Shown: one piece after another, positions 45,852-53,724 of the stretch
Numbering within the stretch: position 1 is the stretch's first letter
Layout: every line of letters begins with the position of its first letter
Assembly: GCA_030681675.1 (NCBI GenBank)
Contig: JAUXRP010000040.1
Location: 310,001 to 374,000 of the forward strand
Length of the DNA stretch: 64,000 bases
Origin: Candidatus Planktophila sp.
GTDB taxonomy: Bacteria; Actinomycetota; Actinomycetes; Nanopelagicales; Nanopelagicaceae
Direction: 5' to 3'
Position numbers and translations under genes: made by a program
The notes under the pieces: generated by a model
Told to the model about the DNA's origin: nothing
What the model saw: the letters and a program-made list of their open reading frames with translations, nothing else
Databases searched by the model: none

Positions 45852-46831
45852 CTGGCACTCAATTCAAAGAGTTTTCTCGCATCGACCACATCTCTATTAC
45901 GAAGAATATTTTTTGTAAACTTTTGCAACTTAACTTGAGCTGATTTATTTAGATAATCAACTGGTGATTTTCCTTCAACTCGCGCAAGTGCTATGAGCGC
46001 GGTATGGAGTGGAAGGCTTGAACTAATTGAATGGGAGGCCTCGTATTTACTTAAGAATTTGTCAGCAAGACTTGCAAGCTGTAAAGCCATCTGATCATTC
46101 TCTGCCCTGAAGAATTTGCAAAGTAAGTGTGAAACCAAGAATGCAAGATCAAAAATTGGATTTCCAACATGCATAACTTCAAAATCCAAGACATAAACTT
46201 GCTCGCCCGGCGTGACCATAATATTTTTGGGTGAAAAATCTCCATGAACAATTGTGCTGTTGTCTGACTTGAGTTCGTCAATCAAAGCGAAAATCGACTT
46301 TTGAAGATACGGATTTTTATCCCCGACAAATCTATAAAATGGGTCAACACGTAACTGTTCAAAAAGCGTATCCTCTTTAAATTTAGATTGGTACTTTGGA
46401 TGCTCTGCACCAAAGTGATGCCATTCGGCAAGGGTTTTACCTAGAACTTCTGGCACCATTGGATTAAAAATGCCAGTTAATAAGTCAGATTTCCAAACAC
46501 TACTTCCCAAAGGAAGACGCTCCATAATCAAGACAAATTCAATTGGATCAATGAATACTAGTTTTGGAACAACTGTTGGACTTATCTCATGAAAGAGTCG
46601 CAAAGCGTCGGCCTCAACAATTGCGCGACGTGGGTCGGCCTCCCACTTCTGAGCCACTTTTAACTCAGGCAAAGCCTGCTTTAACACTAAATCTTGGTAC
46701 TTTGTGGTAATCGACAAGACAGTATTCGAAACTCCACCTGTCAAGATTTCCACGCGGGGATCCTCAGTAGAAGTAACTACGCCATGATCGATTAAGTAGT
46801 CGATTACGGTTGATTCATTCAGTAACTCCAA
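45848..46831 (-). CDS. MtnK-like / aminoglycoside-phosphotransferase-fold kinase
   Basis: A 327-residue kinase. The N-lobe has EILTGGVSNTVLSI and VLKQALPELKVAQKW (ATP Lys51), which is strikingly like 5-methylthioribose kinase. The C-lobe has the catalytic loop VHGDFSPKNIMV (Asp198, Asn203) and the metal motif LDFEVMHVGNP (Asp216). It should phosphorylate a small sugar-like alcohol. No other methionine-salvage gene is nearby, so MTR is not assumed. It overlaps the enolase paralog by 4 bases, which argues that its product feeds that enzyme. Confidence 0.8.
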   Translation of the reverse strand: MELLNESTVIDYLIDHGVVTSTEDPRVEILTGGVSNTVLSITTKYQDLVLKQALPELKVAQKWEADPRRAIVEADALRLFHEISPTVVPKLVFIDPIEFVLIMERLPLGSSVWKSDLLTGIFNPMVPEVLGKTLAEWHHFGAEHPKYQSKFKEDTLFEQLRVDPFYRFVGDKNPYLQKSIFALIDELKSDNSTIVHGDFSPKNIMVTPGEQVYVLDFEVMHVGNPIFDLAFLVSHLLCKFFRAENDQMALQLASLADKFLSKYEASHSISSSLPLHTALIALARVEGKSPVDYLNKSAQVKLQKFTKNILRNRDVVDARKLFELSAR

Positions 46832-46861
46832 GGTCCTTCTTCTTCCTATTGAGTTTGATTC

Positions 46862-47965
46862 TTAGGATGAGTAACGCTCAATTGCTTGCCAATCCCATTG
46901 GATTCCAAAGCCCGGCTCTGTATTAAGGATAGCTTTCCCATTTCTAATTTCTATCGGATTAAGTAAAAGATGATGGAATAAATCGATTTCGTATCGGGGA
47001 TCTAGGTACTCCAGTCCTCCAGGATAGAGATTTGGGGTGGCTGCGGCTAATTGGGAGTGAATTTCAGTGTGGATATGAGTAGCAAAAGTTTTACCCTTGC
47101 TATTGGCATACTCAACTGCTTTAAGAAATTCACTAACGCCGCCAATGACGAGTGCGTCTATGCGCAATACATCAACGTGATTATAGTAAAGCGCTTGCTC
47201 TGCCATCTTTGACGAAGCCAAAGACTCTCCAAAAGAGACCGGGACTCCAGTGGCTTCGCGTAAAGCGATGGCTGCCACACCCTCGGATTCAAGAAATGGG
47301 TCCTCTACAAATGAAATCCCAAACTCTTTTATAAGGTTCACTCGTGTAATTGCATTTTCTAAATTGCTGAGCGTCCTAAATGCATCAACTGCTATTAGAA
47401 CAGAGTCCCCAACTTTTTCTCTTAGTACTTTTAAACGTTTCACATCGCGCTCTGGCGTCTCAGCACCGAAAACGATCTTAAATGAATTTATTCCGCGGCT
47501 AAGTGCGAAATCAATCTCTTCTTCAAGCCCGGCTTCGTCTTTGCCATAGTGATAGCCCACAACAGAATAAATTGGAAGTTCACTCAGTTGAGCCCCGAGC
47601 ATGCTGGCGATACTTTTACCCAGCCGCTTTCCACCGATATCGTTAAGCGCAATATCTATCGCGCTCAGACCAGCTGTCAAGGTTCCATGTTCTGCAGATT
47701 GCCAATTGAAACCGAGCACTAATCTTCGGATTTCATGGGGGGATTCAGAAGTCTTCCCAATGATAACCGGCGTCATGACATCGTCGATGATTTTTGTGAT
47801 TGGTAGACCTCGGCTATAGCAATAGCCAACTCCAGTGATCCCGTCTTCTGTCGTAATTCTTACAACCGAATAACTTCGATGGGTTATGAGAGCCGATCCA
47901 ACTGATAGTGGTTGCGGAAGAGGGACTCGGGTTTCAAAAGTTTCTATTGAGTTGATTCTGTCCAC
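46862..47965 (-). CDS. Mandelate racemase/muconate lactonizing family dehydratase
   Basis: A 367-residue enolase-superfamily enzyme. Metal ligands: Asp194 (IAVDAF), Glu221 (FVEDPF), Glu247 (SFGESL). The base dyad Asp270 (LRIDALVIGG) with a His in THIHTEIH (297 or 299) is present. The KxK position reads SFKIVFG, so Lys163 is kept but the second, usually catalytic Lys is Val165. This pattern suggests an acid-sugar dehydratase that uses the His-Asp dyad; the exact sugar acid is unknown. GTG start. Promoter TTGACC-17-TAGCAT lies directly upstream. It is divergent from the epimerase gene. Confidence 0.87.
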   Translation of the reverse strand: MDRINSIETFETRVPLPQPLSVGSALITHRSYSVVRITTEDGITGVGYCYSRGLPITKIIDDVMTPVIIGKTSESPHEIRRLVLGFNWQSAEHGTLTAGLSAIDIALNDIGGKRLGKSIASMLGAQLSELPIYSVVGYHYGKDEAGLEEEIDFALSRGINSFKIVFGAETPERDVKRLKVLREKVGDSVLIAVDAFRTLSNLENAITRVNLIKEFGISFVEDPFLESEGVAAIALREATGVPVSFGESLASSKMAEQALYYNHVDVLRIDALVIGGVSEFLKAVEYANSKGKTFATHIHTEIHSQLAAATPNLYPGGLEYLDPRYEIDLFHHLLLNPIEIRNGKAILNTEPGFGIQWDWQAIERYSS

Positions 47966-47973
47966 AGTTGAAG

Positions 47974-48002
47974 ATGCTATATGCTTGATTCTTTTTGGTC
48001 AA
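47974..48002 (-). promoter_or_regulatory. Promoter of the dehydratase gene
   Basis: On the minus strand TTGACC (48002-47997), a 17-base gap and TAGCAT (47979-47974), then 8 bases to the GTG at 47965, so the transcript is close to leaderless. The shared element ACTGTTTACAAT abuts the -35 on the upstream side. Confidence 0.5.
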
Positions 48003-48034
48003 CTGTTTACAATGGAAACTCGCGCAAGCATAAT
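48002..48034 (+). promoter_or_regulatory. Promoter and operator of the epimerase gene
   Basis: TTTACA (48006-48011), 17 bases, CATAAT (48029-48034). The element ACTGTTTACAAT at 48002-48013 overlaps the -35; it is the reverse complement of the 12 bases at 39237-39248. GTTT-7 bases-AAAC forms a loose inverted repeat here. A repressor bound here could shut both divergent genes. Confidence 0.5.
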
Positions 48035-48052
48035 CAATGAAAAGGAAATCAA

Positions 48053-49018
48053 ATGAGAGTGCTCCTCTTTGGCGGAACTAGATTTATGGGGCGTTATGTA
48101 TTGAAAGCGCTGCTGGAAAATGGTGTGGATGTAACGATCGCTAATCGCGGCACACGTGAGGAAAATCTTGGAGCTACAAATGTAAAGTGTGACCGCTCGG
48201 AACCAGGCTCACTCAATCAATTTACAGATTCACACTTCGATGCAGTTATCGATTTTTCAGCTTATGCATCAGCCTGGGTTGAAGAGGCTGGAGAATTTTT
48301 CGCCAATAAAATTTCGAAATATATCTTTATTTCAACCGGTGCTGTTTATACCGCTAGTAATATTTTTCCAATTACCGAAGATTTCCCAAAAGGGCCACCA
48401 CATCTTTTTGCAGATTATGCGCGAGAAAAGATTCGTTCCGAGTCTCTACTTATTGAATTTAGTAAGAAAGGGTATTTTCAGACGACTTCTTGTCGATTGC
48501 CATTTGTATTGGGACCGGATAATTATGAAGATCGCGAATCATTTGTATTCAGTCGATTATTGAACGGGGATCCAATTTATTTGGCAAACGGCGGGAAATC
48601 AATACACTCATTTATATTTGCAGGTGATGTCGCCGCAGCAATAGTCTCGATTTTGAAGGCCGACGAAAGTGTGGATGGTGAAGCTTTCAATATTGCGATT
48701 CCACAGACGATTACAAGTCGAGGATTTGTAGACATTGCCGGCAAAATTTCCGGCAAAACGCCGAATGTCATTTCATACGTTCCTGAAGATTTTAGAATTG
48801 ATACCTCAAATTTTGATTTGCGAAATGTTGCTTTTCCATTTCCCGAAAACAACGCATTTCTTAGTTCTGAAAAGATTAAATCAGTACTTGGATTTATTCC
48901 GAAGCTCTCGCTAGAGGAGATGCTATCCACGTACCATAAGTGGTGGTTGGATAAATCGGATCTTAACCCAAAAGAGTACCCACTTGAGAATCGAATTAAA
49001 GAAGAACTTAATGGTTAG
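48053..49018 (+). CDS. NAD-dependent epimerase/dehydratase (extended SDR)
   Basis: A 321-residue extended SDR. The nucleotide motif is LLFGGTRFMGRYV near residue 5 and the catalytic YxxxK is YAREK near 125, with FISTGAVYT supplying the Ser/Thr. The GGTRFMG form and the late HSFIFAGDVAAAI are typical of a subgroup acting on sugars or nucleotide sugars, which also includes RNA-binding relatives. The exact reaction is unknown. RBS AAGGAAA precedes the ATG. Divergent from and probably co-regulated with the dehydratase. Confidence 0.82.
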   Translation: MRVLLFGGTRFMGRYVLKALLENGVDVTIANRGTREENLGATNVKCDRSEPGSLNQFTDSHFDAVIDFSAYASAWVEEAGEFFANKISKYIFISTGAVYTASNIFPITEDFPKGPPHLFADYAREKIRSESLLIEFSKKGYFQTTSCRLPFVLGPDNYEDRESFVFSRLLNGDPIYLANGGKSIHSFIFAGDVAAAIVSILKADESVDGEAFNIAIPQTITSRGFVDIAGKISGKTPNVISYVPEDFRIDTSNFDLRNVAFPFPENNAFLSSEKIKSVLGFIPKLSLEEMLSTYHKWWLDKSDLNPKEYPLENRIKEELNG

Positions 49019-49078
49019 TCAATAAGTTGCAAAATTAGTGGGGCTAACCACCCAGAAGCAGATCTACAATGTTATTTT

Positions 49079-49461
49079 CTAAAGCGATTTCAACGATAAA
49101 TTGGATTTAGAATCTGACTTTGAATCGGGTTTTCCATTGACCTTTACATCGGACTTCACATTCTTCTTTTCATTGCCACTGTTTTCTGGCTTTTTTATCT
49201 GTGAATCAGTTTTGGCGTACTTGGCTTAGCTTCGTTACTTGGCTTAGCTTCAGCCGATTTGCTCTCTGTTGGTTTGGATGCTGGAACAGGTTTAATCTCC
49301 GCAGGAGTAGTGTTGGCAGGCTCCTCCTTTTTAGGATTCTCACTACTCGTAGGAGGGGTAGGTTTGTCTGAAGCACCCGAAGCAAAACTTGGTGCTATTA
49401 ATCCAAGGGATGGGCAACACAGACTTACTAAAAGCCTGAGAACTACCTTTTTCCTGATCAA
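49079..49461 (-). pseudogene. Secreted Lys/Pro/Ser-rich protein with frameshift near its 3' end
   Basis: The start is placed at TTG 49461, which has GGGGAG 6 bases upstream (49468-49473) and opens a signal peptide (LIRKKVVLRLLVSLCCPSLGLIAPSFASG). The mature part is low-complexity: repeated Lys, Pro, Ser, Glu and Ala (for example AEAKPSNEAKPSTPK). In this frame the stop comes at 49195. At the four-A run of CCAAAACTG the other frame continues the same style (KTDSQIKKPENSGNEKKN ... SKSDSKSN) for 43 more codons to a stop at 49079. This looks like one lost A in the run, or a slip in reading or sequencing. Function unknown; maybe a cell-wall-associated spacer. Confidence 0.6.
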
Positions 49462-49603
49462 CTCGAACTCCCCTTTGCAGGGCTTAGCCACTAACTTGTC
49501 ATAGACGTGGAGCTCTATAAAACTCAAGAAATAAACATCAAATTCTCTTTAAAATTTCCTCTCATAAGGCTCAATCTTTTGAAATTTAAAGGTCTTTATG
49601 GGC

Positions 49604-50608
49604 TTATGGATTAAGAATAATTCGAATCGGATTATCAGTCTTATTTTCCAATTGTTTCAGAGCTAATCCTGCCTCTTCTAGAGAGAAAATTGAAGAAATG
49701 GAGGCGGAGAGATCGAGTTTGCCCTCCTTCAAAAGTGCGACTAACTCTGCGGTGTGATGTGGCTCAGAGCCGTAGTGTCCTAAAATTTGATTTCGCTTAT
49801 ACACAAATGCCATGTCATTCGGAATCACTACCGCCTCATTGGCGATTCCAATTATGACTAAACGTCCCCCTTCGGCTAATAGTGGCAACGCTTGAATTCG
49901 AACTGCACCCACACCGGCGAAATCAAAAGCGGCATTGACCCCTCGACCATTAGTTGCCGCACGGATTTGCTTAGAAAATTCGCCATCACTTGGATCTAAA
50001 GCAAGATCTGCACCGATCAGTAATGCGCGCTCACGTGCAAGTGGCAGTGGATCAACCGCGATTATTGGAGTTGAGCCAATTATTTTTAAGAGTTGAACCG
50101 CGTGAATCCCAAGTCCGCCGAGACCGAACACCATGCTTGATTCACCTGATTCAACTTTAGCCGTCTGAGTGATTGCAGCCCATGGTGTTGATACTGCATC
50201 GGGAATTATGCAGGCCTGTTCAAAACTTAACTCATCATGTATAGCAACTAACGTAATCACATCCGCGATCATGAATTCAGCAAAACCGCCATCAAAATCA
50301 AATCCTTGAGTTCGGACGCGACCTTTTGCATCTCTAATGCCTGCACAAACAATTACTCGATTCCCAATCTTCCAGTCCGAAACATCTGAGCCTAAAGATT
50401 CAATTACGCCGGCAACTTCATGTCCCATAGTTACTTCGTCGCCCTCTAAATACCCTGGCGAGAGTGTCGAATCAAGCAAGTGAACATCGGAAAGACATAC
50501 ACCAGCTGCCTCAACTTTAATTCGAACCTGTTGTGGACCAGGCAGCGGAATTGGAAAATCGACGATTTGGAACTCTCTGGTACTTATTTTTATTCGTCCG
50601 GCGCGCAT
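49604..50608 (-). CDS. Zinc-type alcohol dehydrogenase
   Basis: A 334-residue medium-chain dehydrogenase. Catalytic zinc ligands are Cys in AAGVCLSD near residue 37 and His-Glu in TMGHEVAGVIE near 62; the NAD(P) motif is VFGLGGLGIHAV near 162. The structural-zinc four-Cys loop is missing, as in several subgroups. Substrate unknown. ATG 50608 overlaps the upstream stop by one base (TGATG), preferred over a TTG three bases earlier. Third gene of a leaderless operon with the acyl-CoA dehydrogenase. Confidence 0.87.
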   Translation of the reverse strand: MRAGRIKISTREFQIVDFPIPLPGPQQVRIKVEAAGVCLSDVHLLDSTLSPGYLEGDEVTMGHEVAGVIESLGSDVSDWKIGNRVIVCAGIRDAKGRVRTQGFDFDGGFAEFMIADVITLVAIHDELSFEQACIIPDAVSTPWAAITQTAKVESGESSMVFGLGGLGIHAVQLLKIIGSTPIIAVDPLPLARERALLIGADLALDPSDGEFSKQIRAATNGRGVNAAFDFAGVGAVRIQALPLLAEGGRLVIIGIANEAVVIPNDMAFVYKRNQILGHYGSEPHHTAELVALLKEGKLDLSASISSIFSLEEAGLALKQLENKTDNPIRIILNP

Positions 50609-51645
50609 CAAATCATCCTCATCGTTCGATTAATCATAATGTTCACCGCATCACCAAAGCCCGCGAAGGCCGGATTAGATGTCTGACCTGCAAAATATCG
50701 CGCCCAGATCTGTTGCAAAATCACGGTTAACCTGAAAATTCCAAAGACTTCGTAAAAAGTAAAGTCATCACATCTCCACTGCGTCTTTTTAAGATATCTG
50801 GAAATGAACTCTTGTCGTGTTGGCATTCCGGGCAGATGAGTTGGTTGTCTGCGCAGTGCTACAAATTCAGGCTCATCATTGCGATCGATCCAGTAAGCCA
50901 TGGATGAACCTAAATCCATTAGAGGGTCGCCAACCGTTGCTAACTCCCAATCGAGGGCACCAACTAGTTGTGGTCTATTGTCTAGATTCAGAACTAAATT
51001 ATCTAATCTCCAATCGCCATGAATAACACAGGATGCAACGTCGTCGGGTTGATTCTCATCCAGCCACCTCATGAGAACTTCAGCATCTGCAACATCAGGA
51101 GTTCGCGCAGCTCTATATCTTCTAGACCAGCCCTCCACTTGGCGTCCAACATAACCAGGACCTCTACTCAATTGTGCAAGCGGGGCAGAATCTACATTGT
51201 GAAGTGAAACTAAGCCATCTATAACTAAATCTCCGATATGAGTTATATTGTCAAGAGTTAGAGATAAATCTTTGGGCAGATCTCGTCTCAAGATTACCCC
51301 TTCAATCTTTTTCATTACATAAAAGTCGGATCCGATAATTGAAAGATCTTGACAAAGGGCGACAACTTTTGGAACTAGTGGAAAATCCGGAAGTAAAGCC
51401 TTTTGAATTGTGAATTCACGTTTCATATCATGAGCTGAAGCGGCCTTAGTTCCTACCGGGGGACGCCGCAGAATAAGTTCTTGATCCCTATATGTAAGAA
51501 GATACGTTAAATTGGATGCACCTGCACCAAATTGTTGAACTCGTGGAATCTCTGATGGCACGTCAGCGCTTTTCTGTAACCATTCATGAACTGCAGCGAC
51601 ATCAAAGGCATCTTCGCTGCGCACTTCTCCAAGTTCAAAACTCAT
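50608..51645 (-). CDS. Phosphotransferase-fold protein associated with acyl-CoA dehydrogenase
   Basis: A 345-residue protein of the aminoglycoside-phosphotransferase fold. FGAGASNLTYLLTYRDQELILRRPP near residue 42 is the N-lobe, CVIHGDWRLDNLVL near 215 the catalytic loop, and GALDWELATVGDPLMDLG near 235 the metal site. This is the bacterial counterpart of the kinase-like part of ACAD10/ACAD11, usually encoded beside acyl-CoA dehydrogenases. It overlaps that gene by 4 bases. It may phosphorylate a hydroxylated acyl-CoA to allow its breakdown. Confidence 0.87.
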   Translation of the reverse strand: MSFELGEVRSEDAFDVAAVHEWLQKSADVPSEIPRVQQFGAGASNLTYLLTYRDQELILRRPPVGTKAASAHDMKREFTIQKALLPDFPLVPKVVALCQDLSIIGSDFYVMKKIEGVILRRDLPKDLSLTLDNITHIGDLVIDGLVSLHNVDSAPLAQLSRGPGYVGRQVEGWSRRYRAARTPDVADAEVLMRWLDENQPDDVASCVIHGDWRLDNLVLNLDNRPQLVGALDWELATVGDPLMDLGSSMAYWIDRNDEPEFVALRRQPTHLPGMPTRQEFISRYLKKTQWRCDDFTFYEVFGIFRLTVILQQIWARYFAGQTSNPAFAGFGDAVNIMINRTMRMI

Positions 51646-52871
51646 TTTCTAGAGCTGGGCTGGCTTTTCAGTTCAATTCGCGCAATATCTCGAAGGTGCA
51701 CTTCATCTGGCCCATCGACTATTCGAAGGGTGCGAATTCCGGCAAACATCGCAGCCAGAGGCGTATCTTGGCTGACACCGGCAGCCCCATGAGTTTGAAT
51801 CGCATGATCGATTATTCGTTCAGCCATTCTTGGTACGACAACCTTGATAGCGGCAATTTCTCTTCGTGCAGCTTTTGCTCCAACAGTATCGATTAGCCAC
51901 GCCGTCTTTAGTACAAGTAGTCGCGCCTGTTCAATATCGATTCGTGCATTGGCAATCCACTCTTGAATAACGCCTTGCTGATTCAATCCCTTTCCAAAAG
52001 CTGTTCTCTCAGCTGAGCGGCTAACCATTAGAGATAAAGCCCTTTCGGCCATTCCAATGGCACGCATGCAGTGGTGTACCCGACCCGGACCTAAACGGGC
52101 TTGTGCGATTTCAAAGCCAGATCCCGCTTCACCTATTAAATTAGCAACTGGAACTTTTACATTTTCAAAGAGAATTTCGGCATGACCATGTTGATCCTCA
52201 TAACCAAAGACTGTCAAATTTCTTACGATACTTAATCCAGGTGTATCCATCGGCACTAGCACCATTGATTGGCGTCGGTAACTTTCAGCATCTGGATTAG
52301 TGATACCCATAACTATTAACACTTGACAACGTGGATCCATTGCACCTGTTGTCCACCATTTGCGACCGTTGATAACGAACTCGTCGCCGATACGATTGAT
52401 TGAAGTAGAAATATTGCTAGCATCACTTGATGCAACATCGGGCTCGGTCATTGCAAAACCAGAACGGATTTCACCCCGCAATAGCGGCTCCAGCCATTGA
52501 TGTTTTTGTTCTTCGTTACCGAAGAGGTGCAAGACCTCCATATTTCCAGTATCAGGGGCGGCGCAGTTAAGCGCTTCAGGTGCGATCTCCGGAGACCAGC
52601 CAGTAATTTCGGCTAACGCCGCATAATCGGTAACGGTTAGACCGTGCGCAGGTTCATGTGAATCTGGCAGAAATAAATTCCATAGCCCTTTTGCTCTGGC
52701 ATATTCCTTCAACTCCTCAATTACTGCAGGTAAGACATGAGGGTGACCAGATATTTTTAGCACTTCGCGTTGCCGGTGATAAATCGGTTCAGATGGCAGA
52801 ACTTTTTGTTCCATGAAAGTGCGTAGGCGCTCAAGGTATTCCTCAGCCTTTAAACTGTTACTAAACTCCAT
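51642..52871 (-). CDS. Acyl-CoA dehydrogenase
   Basis: A 409-residue flavoprotein of the ACAD family, ACAD10/11-like group. GFAMTEPDVASSDASNI near residue 140 is the FAD/substrate signature, WWTTGAMDPRCQV follows, and TAFGKGLNQQGVIQEWIA and IQTHGAAGVSQDTPLA carry the C-terminal helices. The start is ATG 52871, since a TACGGT box lies 6 bases before it; an in-frame codon 24 bases earlier would lie within the promoter. It likely oxidises a branched or hydroxylated acyl-CoA with the partner kinase-like protein. Confidence 0.9.
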   Translation of the reverse strand: MEFSNSLKAEEYLERLRTFMEQKVLPSEPIYHRQREVLKISGHPHVLPAVIEELKEYARAKGLWNLFLPDSHEPAHGLTVTDYAALAEITGWSPEIAPEALNCAAPDTGNMEVLHLFGNEEQKHQWLEPLLRGEIRSGFAMTEPDVASSDASNISTSINRIGDEFVINGRKWWTTGAMDPRCQVLIVMGITNPDAESYRRQSMVLVPMDTPGLSIVRNLTVFGYEDQHGHAEILFENVKVPVANLIGEAGSGFEIAQARLGPGRVHHCMRAIGMAERALSLMVSRSAERTAFGKGLNQQGVIQEWIANARIDIEQARLLVLKTAWLIDTVGAKAARREIAAIKVVVPRMAERIIDHAIQTHGAAGVSQDTPLAAMFAGIRTLRIVDGPDEVHLRDIARIELKSQPSSRK

Positions 52872-52877
52872 GGTAGT

Positions 52878-52883
52878 ACCGTA
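52878..52883 (-). promoter_or_regulatory. -10 box of leaderless promoter for the acyl-CoA dehydrogenase operon
   Basis: TACGGT on the minus strand, 6 bases, then ATG 52871. It argues for the shorter start and for a single transcript over acyl-CoA dehydrogenase, kinase-like protein and alcohol dehydrogenase. Confidence 0.5.
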
Positions 52884-52913
52884 CGCATAGTGCACTAAAA
52901 AGGGGAGAGCCTC

Positions 52914-53675
52914 ATGAATGTTTTAGATACTTTTCGACTTGACGGCAAAGTGGCCGTTGTCACAGGTGCCTCTTCGGGATTAGGCGTTGCATTTGCGCAA
53001 GCTTTAGCCCAAGCTGGAGCAGATCTTGTGTTAGGTGCACGTAGAGTCGAACGGTTGCCAGAAACAGGTGCACTCGTTGAAGCTGAAAATAGAAATTTCG
53101 TTGCGCTAAAAACAGATGTAACAATGCCGGATAATTGCACAGCACTCATTGCACTAGCAATCGAACGTTTTGGCAGAGTGGATATATTGGTTAATAACGC
53201 TGGAGTAGGAACTGCTGTCCCTGCAACTTCTGAAACTCCCGAACAGTTTCGAAATGTCATCGATGTAAATTTGATGGGTTCATATTGGATGGCACAAGCC
53301 TTTGCACGCGCAGCAAAAAGCGGTGGGGCAATAGTTAATATCTCGAGCATTCTTGGAATGCGCCCTGGAGGTTTGCCCCAAGCCGCCTATGCATCCAGTA
53401 AAGCGGGAGTAATTGGATTGACTCGTGATCTAGCGGCGCAGTGGACGGCCAGAAAAGGAATTCGAGTCAATGCACTGGCGCCTGGATTTTTCCCATCTGA
53501 GATGACTGATCAGGTGCCAGAAGTATCGATTGAAATGGTACGAACACTGACGGCGGCCCAACGAATTGGGCGGGTCGAAGAGTTAGCCTCCACCCTTATT
53601 TGGCTAGTAAGTGATGCCTCCTCGTATGTTTCAGGTGTGACGGTGCCGGTTGATGGCGGCTTTGTGATGCCTTAA
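52914..53675 (+). CDS. SDR-family NAD(P)-dependent oxidoreductase
   Basis: A 253-residue classical SDR. VTGASSGLGVAF near residue 17, NNAGVG near 93, Ser in VNISSILGM near 143 and YASSKAG near 155-160 form the cofactor and catalytic sites; the end PVDGGFVMP is usual. RBS AGGGGAG lies 7 bases before the ATG. It is divergent from the acyl-CoA dehydrogenase operon, so it may act on a hydroxyacyl intermediate of the same pathway. The substrate is not clear. Confidence 0.88.
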   Translation: MNVLDTFRLDGKVAVVTGASSGLGVAFAQALAQAGADLVLGARRVERLPETGALVEAENRNFVALKTDVTMPDNCTALIALAIERFGRVDILVNNAGVGTAVPATSETPEQFRNVIDVNLMGSYWMAQAFARAAKSGGAIVNISSILGMRPGGLPQAAYASSKAGVIGLTRDLAAQWTARKGIRVNALAPGFFPSEMTDQVPEVSIEMVRTLTAAQRIGRVEELASTLIWLVSDASSYVSGVTVPVDGGFVMP

Positions 53676-53693
53676 CCTTTACCTTTATCCTTT

Positions 53694-53699
53694 TATCCT
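53694..53699 (+). promoter_or_regulatory. Possible -10 box of amino acid transporter genes
   Basis: TATCCT, with transcription expected near 53706. This would start the mRNA after the ATG at 53701 but before GGAGA (53716-53720) and GTG 53725, which supports the GTG as the real start of the binding protein. Confidence 0.35.
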
Positions 53700-53724
53700 G
53701 ATGGCTACGAAAATTGGAGATACC

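Noticed and set aside
45848-46831. Methylthioribose kinase of methionine salvage
   Set aside because: Sequence is MtnK-like, but no mtnA, mtnB or related gene is near; sugar-acid neighbours fit better. Kept only as a family resemblance.
36109-49018. A mobile element or prophage
   Set aside because: No integrase, transposase or terminal repeat was found. Only lower GC and the tRNA border suggest an island.
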